64,000 nucleotides of DNA from an uncultured Planktomarina sp. (GTDB lineage: Bacteria > Pseudomonadota > Alphaproteobacteria > Rhodobacterales > Rhodobacteraceae). The notes beneath the pieces were generated by a model. The model was given only the letters and a program-made list of their open reading frames with translations. It was not told where the DNA came from and did not search any database. The position numbers and the translations under genes were made by a program. Positions 39,608-48,808 of this stretch are shown here, in pieces (positions within the stretch are counted from its first letter, which is position 1; each line of letters opens with the position of its first letter). The stretch lies in contig CAJJBJ010000002.1 in assembly GCA_905182455.1 (NCBI GenBank), positions 248,001 to 312,000 of the forward strand, in the 5' to 3' direction.

Positions 39608-39627
39608 CCTCCAATTCGTTTTGGAGG
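39608..39627 (+). promoter_or_regulatory. Hairpin covering the amtB ribosome-binding site
   Basis: CCTCCAA (39608-39614) pairs perfectly with TTGGAGG (39621-39627) around a 6-base loop. The 3' arm contains the GGAGG that serves ATG 39633, five bases downstream. Folding would hide the ribosome site. An in-frame ATG at 39600 with AAGG upstream could be read first and open the hairpin. The structure is seen; regulation is inferred. Confidence 0.45.
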
Positions 39628-39632
39628 ATATC

Positions 39633-40820
39633 ATGAACGCAGCTGATACAGCTTGGATTATCGTCGCCACGGCATTGGTTCTCTTTATGACCCTGCCCGG
39701 GCTTGCATTGTTTTACGGTGGGCTGGTGCGCGCACGTAACGTGTTGAGCGTCTTTATGCAGTGCTTCGGCATTGCCTGCCTGATGAGTGTACTTTGGCTC
39801 GCTTTTGGCTATTCCATCGCTTTCGGAGACGGCGGGTCCGGCTATTGGGGCGGGCTTAGCCATATATTCCTCAATGGTGTAGATGCCTCGACCGTACGCG
39901 ACGGCACAACACTTCCTGAAGTATTGTTTTTTGCCTTCCAAATGACATTTGCTATCATCACCCCTGCCCTGATTGTTGGGGCCTATGTGGAGCGTGTGGG
40001 CTTTGGTTTTGTGATGACCTTTTCCGGTCTGTGGATGCTGTTGTGCTACGCGCCCGTTGTGCATTGGGTTTGGGGCGGCGGCATGTTGTCCGATGGCGGT
40101 ATATTCGGCGATACGGGTCTTAAGGATTTTGCAGGTGGTGTTGTTGTCCATGAAACGGCGGGTCTGGCTGCTTTGGTCATTGCGGTCTTGTTGGGCGCTC
40201 GGCGCAATAAAACCACGCCACCGCACAATCCCGGCTATGTGATGCTTGGGGCCGCGATGCTTTGGGTGGGTTGGTTTGGCTTTAATGGCGGCTCACAACT
40301 GGCTGCCGATGGCGGTGCTGCAATGGCTCTGACCGTCACACATATCTCTGCCGCTGCGGCCTCATTGACTTGGGCGCTTTGGGAGCGGATCAAATACGGC
40401 AAGGCCTCGCTTGTGGGCATGGTGACAGGCACGATTGCAGGACTGGCCTCCATCACCCCCGCTTCAGGCTTTGTGGGACCAATTGAGGCTCTGGTGATCG
40501 GCTCTGTGGCCGGTATTATTTGCCAAGAAGCCGTCAATTTGGTGCGCAACACCTTCAAAATTGACGATACTCTTGATGTCTTCGCCGTTCACGGCATTGG
40601 CGGCATCTTCGGAACCATCATGATTGCAGTCTTCGGCGCGGGCACGTGGGCAGCACAGATAGGCAGTTTGGCGATTGTGGGGGTCTTCACAGTGGTTGTC
40701 ACATTCGTTCTTGTGAAGCTGGTTGCCCTGGTCACACCGCTGCGGGTCAGCGAAGAAGATGAGCACACCGGCTTGGATCTCTCAGCACATGGTGAGCGCG
40801 CTTACGATCACTCTTCCTAA
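39633..40820 (+). CDS. amt: Ammonium transporter, Amt family
   Basis: A 395-residue trimeric membrane channel for ammonium. About eleven hydrophobic segments are seen. The twin pore histidines fall in VVHETAGLAAL and VHGIGGIFG, and LPGLALFYGGLVRARNVLSVFMQC is the typical first helix pair. ATG 39633 has GGAGG at an ideal distance; ATG 39600 in the same frame would add 11 residues. No glnK is adjacent, which is unusual for a nitrogen-regulated amtB and suggests an additional Amt paralogue. Confidence 0.93.
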   Translation: MNAADTAWIIVATALVLFMTLPGLALFYGGLVRARNVLSVFMQCFGIACLMSVLWLAFGYSIAFGDGGSGYWGGLSHIFLNGVDASTVRDGTTLPEVLFFAFQMTFAIITPALIVGAYVERVGFGFVMTFSGLWMLLCYAPVVHWVWGGGMLSDGGIFGDTGLKDFAGGVVVHETAGLAALVIAVLLGARRNKTTPPHNPGYVMLGAAMLWVGWFGFNGGSQLAADGGAAMALTVTHISAAAASLTWALWERIKYGKASLVGMVTGTIAGLASITPASGFVGPIEALVIGSVAGIICQEAVNLVRNTFKIDDTLDVFAVHGIGGIFGTIMIAVFGAGTWAAQIGSLAIVGVFTVVVTFVLVKLVALVTPLRVSEEDEHTGLDLSAHGERAYDHSS

Positions 40821-40841
40821 AAGTAGTGATATAAAATTTAT

Positions 40842-40869
40842 GGGCTCCCAATTAGGGGGCCCTTTTTTT
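40842..40869 (+). terminator. Rho-independent terminator after amt
   Basis: GGGCTCCC pairs with GGGGGCCC (one T-G wobble) around a 5-base loop and is followed by seven T. It is a strong plus-strand terminator 21 bases after the amt stop. The stop codon of the convergent gene on the other strand lies inside the hairpin. Confidence 0.88.
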
Positions 40870-41307
40870 ATAAAGCGCATCCGCGCGGGTTTCAAATGCC
40901 CGCACAATACGCTGCATGGCCTCATTGAATACCAAGCCAATCACACCTTGTAAAATCACATTCTTGAACTCGAAATCTACGAAAAACGTCACGGCGCAGC
41001 CTTCAGGCTCATCTTCAAATTTCCAAGTCGATTTCATGTATTTGAATGGGCCATCCAGATATTCTGTATCAATAAAAAAATCATCAGGATGCAAAACCAC
41101 CTTACTGCCGAACCGTTCCCTAAACACTTTAAATGAAATAACCAAATCTGCCGCCATCACTTGTGCTGTCCCATCTGGGGTCACAGATTGCACCCGTGCG
41201 GCTGCACACCAAGGCAAAAATTGCGGATAGGCTGCCACATCAGCCACCAAATCGTACATTTGCTGTGCGCTGTAACGCAAAATTCTTGTTTCATTATGGG
41301 TTGGCAT
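40852..41307 (-). CDS. COQ10/RatA-type START-domain protein
   Basis: A 151-residue SRPBCC/START-fold protein of the COQ10 family, thought to bind ubiquinone or its intermediates and support respiration; RatA of E. coli is a relative. The N-terminus [34 protein letters not shown], in two parts, is characteristic, as is [11 protein letters not shown] near the C-terminus. It is convergent with amt and divergent from hpt. Membership is clear, exact role less so. Confidence 0.88.
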   Translation of the reverse strand: MPTHNETRILRYSAQQMYDLVADVAAYPQFLPWCAAARVQSVTPDGTAQVMAADLVISFKVFRERFGSKVVLHPDDFFIDTEYLDGPFKYMKSTWKFEDEPEGCAVTFFVDFEFKNVILQGVIGLVFNEAMQRIVRAFETRADALYKKRAP

Positions 41308-41372
41308 TGTGTTTCCCGCTGACTCTGCGTGTAAGATGTCGTAGAAAAGGGCGGAAAGTTCAAGAGGGTACT

Positions 41373-41909
41373 ATGTCACAAAAACCTTATGTCATCGACA
41401 ATATGATATCCGCCAAGTCAATTGCGGCTCGAATCGAGCAATTGGCCCATGAGATTGAAACCGAATTTGCCGATACCAATAAATTGGTTGTGATTGGCCT
41501 ACTGCGCGGCTCATTCGTATTTATAGCAGATCTGGTCCGCGAGATCAGCCTGCCCATTGAAGTCGATTTCCTGGAGGTCAGCAGCTATGGCGACGGCATG
41601 GAAAGCTCACGTGAGGTGCGCATCCTCAAAGATCTTCGGGGCACCATCGAAAATCGTGATGTGTTGATCGTGGAAGATATCGTGGACACGGGCCATACTA
41701 TGAAAAACGTGACCGAGCACCTTCTGCGCCGTAAACCAAAGCGAATGAAAACCATTGCCCTGCTCGACAAGCCTTCGCGCCGCGAGGTTGACATCAAAAC
41801 CGACTTCCTAGGGTTTGAAATTCCGGATGAATTTGTTGTAGGCTACGGTATTGATTTCGCACAGCGTAACCGCAACCTGCCCTATATTGGAAAAGTCCGC
41901 TTTACATGA
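41373..41909 (+). CDS. hpt: Hypoxanthine phosphoribosyltransferase
   Basis: A 178-residue purine-salvage enzyme that converts hypoxanthine (and guanine) to IMP (GMP) using PRPP. The PRPP loop [14 protein letters not shown] and the GLLRGSFVF motif are clear. ATG 41373 with GAGGG upstream is chosen; the frame stays open far upstream but only shadows the convergent COQ10-type gene. A GC-rich hairpin follows the stop. Confidence 0.94.
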   Translation: MSQKPYVIDNMISAKSIAARIEQLAHEIETEFADTNKLVVIGLLRGSFVFIADLVREISLPIEVDFLEVSSYGDGMESSREVRILKDLRGTIENRDVLIVEDIVDTGHTMKNVTEHLLRRKPKRMKTIALLDKPSRREVDIKTDFLGFEIPDEFVVGYGIDFAQRNRNLPYIGKVRFT

Positions 41910-41922
41910 GTCCACAATTTTA

Positions 41923-41955
41923 CTGAAGATGGCGACGATTGCGCGCCGTCTTCAG
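41923..41955. terminator. Hairpin between convergent hpt and lipA
   Basis: CTGAAGATGGCG (41923-41934) pairs with CGCCGTCTTCAG (41944-41955) with one wobble, giving a 12-bp stem and 9-base loop. It lies 13 bases after the hpt stop. CAAAAAAAAC follows on the plus strand, so neither direction has a proper U-tail; it may still stop or protect both transcripts. Confidence 0.5.
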
Positions 41956-42092
41956 CAAAAAAAACTTTTATCTTATGTATCACTGTTGTGGCCATCGCCC
42001 TTGCACTGTTTGGCATATAGCAATAGATCAGTTGGCCAAGCTGGCTGACGGTGAACTCACACCATGGCGGCATTGGTCTTTAAGGCTGTATA

Positions 42093-43040
42093 TCAGCCGT
42101 TCGCTGCCAAACGTGCTTTTTGCATTTTGGCAAAGTCATCGCCCGCGTGATATGAACTTCGGGTAAGTGGAGTGGCGGAGACCATCAAGAACCCCTTGCC
42201 CTTTGCCGCCTGCTCATAGCTTGCGAATTCCTCTGGTGTCACGAAACGGTCCACACGGTGGTGTTTCAATGTTGGCTGAAGATATTGGCCAATGGTGATG
42301 AAATCGATATTAGCTGCGCGCATGTCATCCATCACTTGATAGACCGCTTGGCGATCCTCCCCAAGACCCACCATGATTCCAGATTTGGTAAACATGGTCG
42401 GATCCAGCTCTTTCACCCGTTGCAACAGGCGCAAAGAGTGGTAATATCGCGCACCGGGCCGCACTTCAGGATAGAGGCCGGGCACAGTCTCAAGATTGTG
42501 GTTGAACACATCAGGTTTTGCCGCAACGACAACTTCCAAAGCTTCGGGATCACAGCGGATAAAGTCTGGCGTCAGAATCTCAATCGTAGTGTTTGGCGCC
42601 TGTTTTCTAAGAGCGCGGATGGTTTGGGCAAAATGCTCGGCCCCGCCATCTTTGATGTCATCACGGTCCACGGATGTGACCACAACGTGGTTGAGGCCTA
42701 GCTTTTTAACCGCATCAGCGACACGGCCGGGTTCAAACGCATCCAAACCCTCGGGTGGTTTGCCGGTAGCGATGTTGCAAAAGGTGCAAGCACGAGTGCA
42801 AACTTCGCCCATGATCATCATCGTGGCGTGTCCTTGGTTCCAGCATTCGCCTACATTGGGACAACCTGCCTCTTCGCAAACCGTCACCAGCTTATGTTCC
42901 CGCATGATCTTGCGCGTTTCTTGATAGCCCTGCCCAACAGGCGCTTTCACCCGAATCCATGCCGGTTTTTTCGGTTGTGGATTATCAGGACCCTTTGCCT
43001 TTTCAGGGTGGCGTTGCTTGGGGATTTTCAGATCGCGCAT
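42093..43040 (-). CDS. lipA: Lipoyl synthase
   Basis: Radical-SAM enzyme that inserts two sulfurs into protein-bound octanoyl groups to form lipoyl cofactor, about 315 residues. The radical-SAM cluster is CTRACTFC, and the auxiliary cluster cysteines are in [13 protein letters not shown]. The C-terminal RSSYHAGD motif is present. ATG 43040 gives the family start [12 protein letters not shown] with GAGG nine bases upstream; an in-frame GTG at 43055 overlaps that site and is not used. Confidence 0.95.
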   Translation of the reverse strand: MRDLKIPKQRHPEKAKGPDNPQPKKPAWIRVKAPVGQGYQETRKIMREHKLVTVCEEAGCPNVGECWNQGHATMMIMGEVCTRACTFCNIATGKPPEGLDAFEPGRVADAVKKLGLNHVVVTSVDRDDIKDGGAEHFAQTIRALRKQAPNTTIEILTPDFIRCDPEALEVVVAAKPDVFNHNLETVPGLYPEVRPGARYYHSLRLLQRVKELDPTMFTKSGIMVGLGEDRQAVYQVMDDMRAANIDFITIGQYLQPTLKHHRVDRFVTPEEFASYEQAAKGKGFLMVSATPLTRSSYHAGDDFAKMQKARLAANG

Positions 43041-43140
43041 AAATTCATTCCTCACTTACCGATATTTAACACAGCCACACCAAACAACCACCCCCCAGCC
43101 ACGAATATCCGCCATGCAATTAGATCGCAGTACAAAACGG

Positions 43141-43781
43141 CTATCCGACCAAAATATCTTTGCAATTACTGCACTCATAATAGCGGGCAAGCCGTTTCAG
43201 AGCGATACTAAACTCAATTTTCCCAGAGCGCGCCGGTCACTCAATGGCCTATCCTACGGCCTCCAATCCCTCCAACTTACAACAGCACAGCAAGGCCATA
43301 TCCCCAGGACCGGGGCCAAGATCAGCCAAAGTTCGTGTGGATCATCGCATTCAACCAATCTTGCATGGCCATGCCATCACCTGTGCCCGGTCAACGACAC
43401 CAAGCATTTCGACATTTGCCTGCGCGTCCTCTCGCACGATGATAGCTGCCTCCAATCCTTGAGCTAGGGCCTAAACTATTTGTTTTCGCGCCAAATATAG
43501 CAGCACTGTCACACTCGCGTGAACGAGCTGCAGGGTAAAATTTGGGTTTTGTTTTGGCTGTGAAAACTCATAGATCTATCCTCCGGGCGCCGAGACACGG
43601 GTTTAGAGCAATATTTACGCAATTTTTGGACCGCACAATCGATAAGTGCATCGTCACGCTCTATTTCAATTTTGCATACAGAGCGCAACACAGTTGACGG
43701 GTGAACACCATAATACCGGGCCAAACTGCGGATGGAATGACCATGTTCCAGTGTGGCAAATAAAGATTCGCCATATGGTTA
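43141..43781 (-). pseudogene. Decayed DUF6456 helix-turn-helix gene
   Basis: Remains of a Rhodobacterales DUF6456 transcription factor. From 43778 downward one frame reads GESLFATLEHGHSIRSLA and then YGVHPSTVLRSVCKIE, ERDDALIDCA: the N-terminal helix-turn-helix. Further on come EAAIIVREDAQANVEMLGVV and MAMQDWLNA (middle part), then DLGPGPGDMALLCCCKLEGL and ARSGKIEFSIALKRLARYY (C-terminal DUF6456 core). The pieces lie in different frames with several stops, and the gene is shortened. The frame opens right after a TAA at 43779-43781. The family is recognised from memory; the decay is seen directly. Confidence 0.65.
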
Positions 43782-44046
43782 TCCAAACAGGCATTTTCAA
43801 TGCGGCGCCCGTCGACCGTTTGCAAGGTCAAATTGTGAGATACGTACTCTAAACACTAATCTATACAAAGGTTACGTTAGTACAATGGTAACAATGATTA
43901 CGGGTTCAGTTAATTAGGTCCAAATATTAAAGGATCATAGTTAATATCCGCTACACTAAGAACCGACCGCGAGCTGAAAGCCACCCCCGCGCAACACCCC
44001 AAAAACCTGTGCAAGCCTGAGTGCTGATTCTGCTCAGGAGGCACAA

Positions 44047-44328
44047 ATGCGAGATGTTGAACGGCGACTGTCAAACCTAAAGCGACCAAAACTTATGGTC
44101 GATGCGGCTCAAAATAGATTGGCACACTATAATTTCGAACGACATCTCCACAGCTCAATCGCTAAGCAGGAGACATTGGGGCCAAATGGGTCAATCTATT
44201 GTGTGTTTGAAATGGAAGATGCCTACAATAGACTGCAACAATAAAAGCGCTCTCAGTATTCACCATAGCGCCATATTGGTTATTTGATCGCCATTTAGGG
44301 CGAGAGTCGCAGTCTTAGAGCCCGCTAG
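44047..44328 (+). pseudogene. Decayed DUF6477 family gene
   Basis: An ATG with a strong AGGAGG six bases upstream opens a 65-codon frame (RLSNLKRPKLMVDAAQNRLAHY, split at will) ending in TAA. The same frame then continues through two TAG codons with family-like sequence: QYSP, RHIGYLIAI, GESRSLRAR, stopping at 44328. This matches the C-terminal pattern YSPARH.D.LIAL.GEAR of DUF6477 proteins, as I recall the family. Thus a 93-codon gene with three nonsense codons. It faces away from the dead DUF6456 gene and overlaps the mttB-like stop by 4 bases. Confidence 0.6.
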
Positions 44329-45866
44329 ACAAACGCATCTGGCATTGCTGCCTTTTTATCAGCGACGTATTTTTCGAGGGCTGCCAAAATCTCAGGGTCA
44401 AGCGGCGGTTGTTGGTAGGTGGCCAATTGAAGTGTCACCCTATCTGCCGCCAGCGCATACGTATCGCGCGCGCCTTCTTCATACCAAGTTTCAAACGGTT
44501 TGTAGTCAAACAGGTTTGAGCGCCAGAATGCCGCTTTGAAGTTCTTTTGCGTGTGTTCACAGCCAAGGTAATGGCCACTCGGCCCCACTTCACGGATGGC
44601 ATCCATGGCTTGGCCGTTTTCATCCGATTCGACCCCAAGCGCCATTTTGTGCAGGGTACCCAGTTGATCCGCATCCATGACAAATTTCTCAAAGGAGGAC
44701 ACCAAGCCGCCCTCAAGCCAACCGCAGGAATGCAGCATGAAATTCACACCTCCCAACAAAGCCGCGTTAAGTGTATTGGCAGTTTCATAGGCCGCCTGCG
44801 CGTCTGGCAGTTTCGAGCCACAGAGGCCACCACCGGAGCGGAAGGGCAAATTCATCCGACGCGCCAATTGTCCGGCTCCATAGAGAATTTGGCTGGCTTC
44901 AGGCGTGCCAAAGGTCGGAGCGCCAGAATTCATATCGATAGAGGTCACAAATGTACCAAAAATCACCGGAGCGCCCGGCTTCAAAATTTGGCTATAGGCA
45001 ATGCCCGCCAGGACCTCAGCCAAAACTTGCGTCAAGGTACCCACAATCGACACCGGAGCCATAGCGCCACCCACGATGAAGGGTGAAATGATGCTGGCTT
45101 GATTATTTTTAGCAAAAACTTCCAAAGCTCCCATCATGATGCTGTCAAAGGTCAAAGGACTGTTGATGTTGATCAACGAGGTCATCACTGTGTTGTTTTG
45201 GACAAATTCCTTACCAAACAAAATCTCGCACATATCAACGGAATCCTGCGCCCGGCTGGGCTCTGTCACGGATCCCATAAAGGGTTTGTCACTATACACC
45301 ATATGCGCCATCAACATATCCAAGTGACGCTTGTTCACCGGCACATCGGTAGGCTCGCACACCGTGCCGCCGGAATGGTGCAAATACTTTGACATATATC
45401 CAAGTTTCACGAATTTTTGGAAATCTGCGATTGTGGCATAACGCCGACCGCCGTCGCGATCACGCACAAAGGGAGGGCCGTAGACCGGCGCTGTCACCAG
45501 TGTTTTGCCACCAATTTCCACATTACGTTCAGGATTGCGCGCATGTTGAATAAACTTTGACGGTGCCGTTTTGCACAGTTCGCGGGCCAAGCCGCGCGGA
45601 ATTCTTACCCGTTCGCCCTCAATTGTGGCTCCTACAGATAGCCAGCGTTCCAAAGCCTCGGGGCTATCCACAAAATTAACGCCGATTTCTTCGAGAACCG
45701 TCTCAGCATTATACTCAATCATCTCAAGAGTAGCTTCATCTAAGAACTCATATAACGGGATGTTGCGCTCAATGTAGCGTTCAGTCTCTACACTGATTGC
45801 TGTACGTTCTGCTCTGCGGGCGGCACCGCCTCCGCTGCGTGATCTGCGACCTGCTGTTTCGGCCAT
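44325..45866 (-). CDS. Trimethylamine methyltransferase (MttB) superfamily protein
   Basis: A 513-residue corrinoid-dependent methyltransferase homologue. It reads through without a mid-gene TAG, so it is the pyrrolysine-free type, whose studied members demethylate quaternary amines such as glycine betaine (MtgB). Conserved MttB stretches include GVNFVDSPEALERW, VYGPPFVRDRDGGRRYATIADF and MLHSCGWLEGGLV. No corrinoid protein, reductive activator or methyl-THF transferase gene is adjacent, so its partner must be encoded elsewhere. It is divergent from guaA with 154 bases between. Confidence 0.88.
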   Translation of the reverse strand: MAETAGRRSRSGGGAARRAERTAISVETERYIERNIPLYEFLDEATLEMIEYNAETVLEEIGVNFVDSPEALERWLSVGATIEGERVRIPRGLARELCKTAPSKFIQHARNPERNVEIGGKTLVTAPVYGPPFVRDRDGGRRYATIADFQKFVKLGYMSKYLHHSGGTVCEPTDVPVNKRHLDMLMAHMVYSDKPFMGSVTEPSRAQDSVDMCEILFGKEFVQNNTVMTSLININSPLTFDSIMMGALEVFAKNNQASIISPFIVGGAMAPVSIVGTLTQVLAEVLAGIAYSQILKPGAPVIFGTFVTSIDMNSGAPTFGTPEASQILYGAGQLARRMNLPFRSGGGLCGSKLPDAQAAYETANTLNAALLGGVNFMLHSCGWLEGGLVSSFEKFVMDADQLGTLHKMALGVESDENGQAMDAIREVGPSGHYLGCEHTQKNFKAAFWRSNLFDYKPFETWYEEGARDTYALAADRVTLQLATYQQPPLDPEILAALEKYVADKKAAMPDAFV

Positions 45867-45926
45867 TTTGAAACCCCTAATTACGTGTTAGCCCGGGTCT
45901 ATGGAATTATTACAATCTGCGACGGT

Positions 45927-45953
45927 GTTTTCCGCCGCTTCGGGCGGGAAAAC
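45927..45953. repeat. Inverted repeat in the mttB-like/guaA intergenic region
   Basis: GTTTTCCGCC (45927-45936) pairs with GGCGGGAAAAC (45943-45953) with one bulged G. It lies between the two divergent genes, about 70 bases upstream of guaA. It could be an operator or a leader hairpin of guaA. No T-run follows. Confidence 0.35.
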
Positions 45954-46020
45954 GACATAAGAAGTGATTTCTTCGTATCAGCTGGGTTGAACCTTATTCA
46001 AGGTCGGAATATCGGAGGCT

Positions 46021-47577
46021 ATGGAACATATGCATGAAAAATTACTGATCATCGACTTTGGCAGTCAGGTAACGCAACTTATAGCGCGGCGTTTGCGCGA
46101 ATTGAATGTGTACTGCGAAATTCACCCGTTTCAAAATGTGACAGAAAGCTTTTTGCAAGAGTTTGGTGCCAAGGCCGTAATTTTGTCAGGCGGCCCCGCA
46201 TCAGTGATCGATGAAGGCTCCCCGCGCCCGCCTATGGCGGTGTTTGAGATGGGTATTCCTGTGTTAGGCATATGTTATGGTCAACAGGTCATGATGCATT
46301 GTTTGGGCGGTAAAGTTGAACGCGGTCATGGTACCGCCGAATTTGGCCGCGCCTATGTGAGCCCGAAAGCCCCGCTTCCACTGCTTGACGGTTGGTTTAC
46401 AGGCGGTGATGAACAAGTTTGGATGAGCCACGGCGACCACGTTAGCGCCATCGCACCTGGGTTTGCGGTTTTTGGCACCTCTCCCAATGCGCCCTTTGCT
46501 GTAACAGCCGATCAGTCGCGCGAGTTTTATGCTGTGCAATTCCATCCAGAAGTGCATCACACTCCAAAAGGCGCTAGTCTGTACAAAAATTTCATTCGCC
46601 GCGCTGGTTTTACAGGCGATTGGACCATGGGTGCCTACCGTGAGCAGGCTTTGCAGGCTATTCGCGATCAAGTGGGGGATCAAAAGGTTATTTGCGGTCT
46701 GTCCGGCGGCGTTGACAGCTCAGTGGCTGCGGTGTTGATTCACGAGGCGATTGGCGACCAATTGACCTGCGTGTTTGTAGATCATGGTTTATTGCGTCAG
46801 GGCGAGTCTGATGAAGTAATCAAGATGTTCCGCGACAATTACAACATGCCGTTCATTCATGCGGACGAACAAGAATTGTTCCTCGGCGCTCTGGACGGTC
46901 AGTCTGACCCCGAAACCAAACGCAAGATAATTGGAAAATTATTCATTGATGTGTTCCAAAAACATGCGGCCGCTGTTGGTGGTGCAAAGTTCTTGGCACA
47001 GGGCACTTTGTACCCAGATGTTATTGAAAGTGTAAGCTTTTCAGGTGGCCCTTCCGTGACGATCAAATCGCATCACAACGTCGGTGGCCTGCCAGAAAAG
47101 ATGGGTCTTAAGTTAGTTGAACCTCTGCGTGAGCTGTTCAAAGACGAAGTGCGCGCCCTTGGGCGTGAACTTGGCCTGCCCGCCTCTTTCATCGGCCGAC
47201 ACCCTTTCCCTGGTCCTGGCCTAGCTATCCGCTGTCCCGGAGAGATAACCCGCGAGAAACTAGACATCCTGCGCCTTGCGGATGCAGTCTATATCGATCA
47301 AATTCGCAAACACGGTTTGTATGACGAAATTTGGCAAGCTTTTGTAGCGATTCTGCCAGTGCGCACCGTTGGTGTGATGGGCGACAGCCGCACCTATGAT
47401 TTTGCTTGCGCCCTACGCGCTGTGACGTCCGTAGACGGCATGACGGCGGATTATTACCCCTTCACCCATGAGTTCCTAGGCGAAACAGCCACACGGATCA
47501 TCAACGAGGTCAAAGGCATAAACCGCGTCACCTATGACATCACATCAAAACCTCCAGGGACGATTGAGTGGGAGTAG
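46021..47577 (+). CDS. guaA: GMP synthase (glutamine-hydrolysing)
   Basis: Converts XMP to GMP in purine synthesis, 518 residues. The N-terminal class I glutamine amidotransferase has the nucleophile in GICYGQQ, with FHPEVHH supplying the His and Glu. The ATP pyrophosphatase domain begins with the P-loop SGGVDSS, and the C-terminal dimerisation domain ends in [11 protein letters not shown] 46021 lies very close to GGAGG; ATG 46030 in the same frame is a good alternative. Confidence 0.96.
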   Translation: MEHMHEKLLIIDFGSQVTQLIARRLRELNVYCEIHPFQNVTESFLQEFGAKAVILSGGPASVIDEGSPRPPMAVFEMGIPVLGICYGQQVMMHCLGGKVERGHGTAEFGRAYVSPKAPLPLLDGWFTGGDEQVWMSHGDHVSAIAPGFAVFGTSPNAPFAVTADQSREFYAVQFHPEVHHTPKGASLYKNFIRRAGFTGDWTMGAYREQALQAIRDQVGDQKVICGLSGGVDSSVAAVLIHEAIGDQLTCVFVDHGLLRQGESDEVIKMFRDNYNMPFIHADEQELFLGALDGQSDPETKRKIIGKLFIDVFQKHAAAVGGAKFLAQGTLYPDVIESVSFSGGPSVTIKSHHNVGGLPEKMGLKLVEPLRELFKDEVRALGRELGLPASFIGRHPFPGPGLAIRCPGEITREKLDILRLADAVYIDQIRKHGLYDEIWQAFVAILPVRTVGVMGDSRTYDFACALRAVTSVDGMTADYYPFTHEFLGETATRIINEVKGINRVTYDITSKPPGTIEWE

Positions 47578-47594
47578 TTATTTATTTTTAAGTT

Positions 47595-47612
47595 ATTTAT
47601 TTAAAAATAAAT
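47595..47612 (+). terminator. AT-rich hairpin after guaA
   Basis: ATTTATTT and AAATAAAT form an 8-bp A/T-only stem directly downstream of guaA and are followed by TTAATTTAAAT. The stem is weak; it may contribute to termination, but confidence is low. Confidence 0.3.
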
Positions 47613-47895
47613 TTAATTTAAATACTTGTTTAACATAAAATATTAATCGATAATTTTATTGAAGTTTTTTTGTACAGTTACACGAAATGTTGAAGGGTGT
47701 TTTGGCCAAGGGCTGTATTCGCTCATAATTAAAGACTAAAATCTCGTTGGGGTGGAATGAGGCGCACCGTAATAGTTATTCTTCTATTTTTATGGTTTAC
47801 AGTCTCTAAACAGACACTCTCACATGACTAGATTGCATCTTGCACAAGTGGCGTTTTTGGCTTTGGGTCGCACCATACATTATGAGGCGATGAAC
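47613..47895. other. AT-rich intergenic region before the EamA gene
   Basis: The stretch between guaA and the transporter is strongly AT-rich near guaA and shows no supported gene. The transporter frame stays open back to an ATG at 47824, but that start has no ribosome site and adds residues unlike the family. GAGG at 47885-47888 serves the chosen start. Confidence 0.45.
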
Positions 47896-48744
47896 ATGGC
47901 ACATACCCGCGCAGCACTATGGATGATCGGTGCGATTGTGTCGTTCACCTCAATGGCTATAGCTGGGCGCGCGGTCTCTGGACAGCTCGACACCTTTGAA
48001 ATCATGTTTTACCGCTCAATCATTGGTTTTTTGATTGTTGTGATCATTGCGCGCTTGGCTGGGACCCATCGAGAAGTCGACTTCAATCACTTCCGTATGC
48101 ACCTGCTGCGGAACATTTTTCACTTTGTAGGTCAGAACCTTTGGTTTTTAGCTTTACCCCTGATTCCATTGGCACAGCTTTTTGCATTGGAATTCACCTC
48201 TCCGATCTGGGTTGTACTATTGGCGTCAATTTTTCTAGGTGAGCGGTTAACACGGCTCAAGTTGGGCATCGCCGCATTGGGCTTTGTCGGGGTTTTGGTG
48301 GTTGCGCGACCAGAGATAAACGCCCTAAACATTGGTATTATCGCCGCAGCTGTGGCCGCCATAGGATTTGCAGGGGCGGCTATATTAACGCGTAAGTTGA
48401 CAGTTCAAAACTCACTAACAAAAATATTGTTCTTTTTAACTGGCCTGCAAATCTTATTTGGCTTGATCTGCGCAGGCTTTGATGGGGACATAGCCCTGCC
48501 ATCCTCGGGGACATTACCTTGGCTCATCTTGATTGGGGTTGCGGGACTTGCGGCACACTTTTGCATGACAAAATCTCTTACATTGGCACCCGCGAGCGTT
48601 GTGATGCCGGTTGATTTTGTCCGCTTGCCCTTGATCGCTGTGATCGGCATGCTTTTTTATGGTGAAATTCTGGATATCTACGTGTTATTGGGCGCGGTTT
48701 TGATTTTAATCGCCAATTATCTCAACCTAAAGCAACGTGGCTAG
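47896..48744 (+). CDS. EamA/DMT-family transporter
   Basis: About 282 residues with ten hydrophobic segments in two EamA repeats, typical of the drug/metabolite transporter superfamily. Repeat 1 ends near PLAQLFALEFTSPIWVVLLA and repeat 2 near APASVVMPVDFVRLPLIAVIG. ATG 47896 has GAGG eight bases upstream. The family exports metabolites or takes up amino acids, and the substrate cannot be told. A gene for a P-loop protein follows 64 bases downstream. Confidence 0.85.
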   Translation: MAHTRAALWMIGAIVSFTSMAIAGRAVSGQLDTFEIMFYRSIIGFLIVVIIARLAGTHREVDFNHFRMHLLRNIFHFVGQNLWFLALPLIPLAQLFALEFTSPIWVVLLASIFLGERLTRLKLGIAALGFVGVLVVARPEINALNIGIIAAAVAAIGFAGAAILTRKLTVQNSLTKILFFLTGLQILFGLICAGFDGDIALPSSGTLPWLILIGVAGLAAHFCMTKSLTLAPASVVMPVDFVRLPLIAVIGMLFYGEILDIYVLLGAVLILIANYLNLKQRG

Positions 48745-48808
48745 ATTAAGGTCTTTTCCAGTGCTGCATATTGGCCTATGACTAGGGCGAAGTTAGGAAA
48801 ATTTAGTG

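Noticed and set aside
39591-40226. 211-residue minus-strand open frame over amt
   Set aside because: Antisense to a clear Amt transporter; low-complexity His/Gln-rich translation with no family features.
43018-43467. 149-residue plus-strand frame downstream of lipA start
   Set aside because: The opposite strand carries recognisable DUF6456 fragments; the plus-strand translation is Ser/Thr/His-rich without a domain.
47578-47823. Replication or AT-rich regulatory origin after guaA
   Set aside because: The region is AT-rich but shows no DnaA-box cluster or iterons; ordinary intergenic DNA with a weak hairpin is sufficient.
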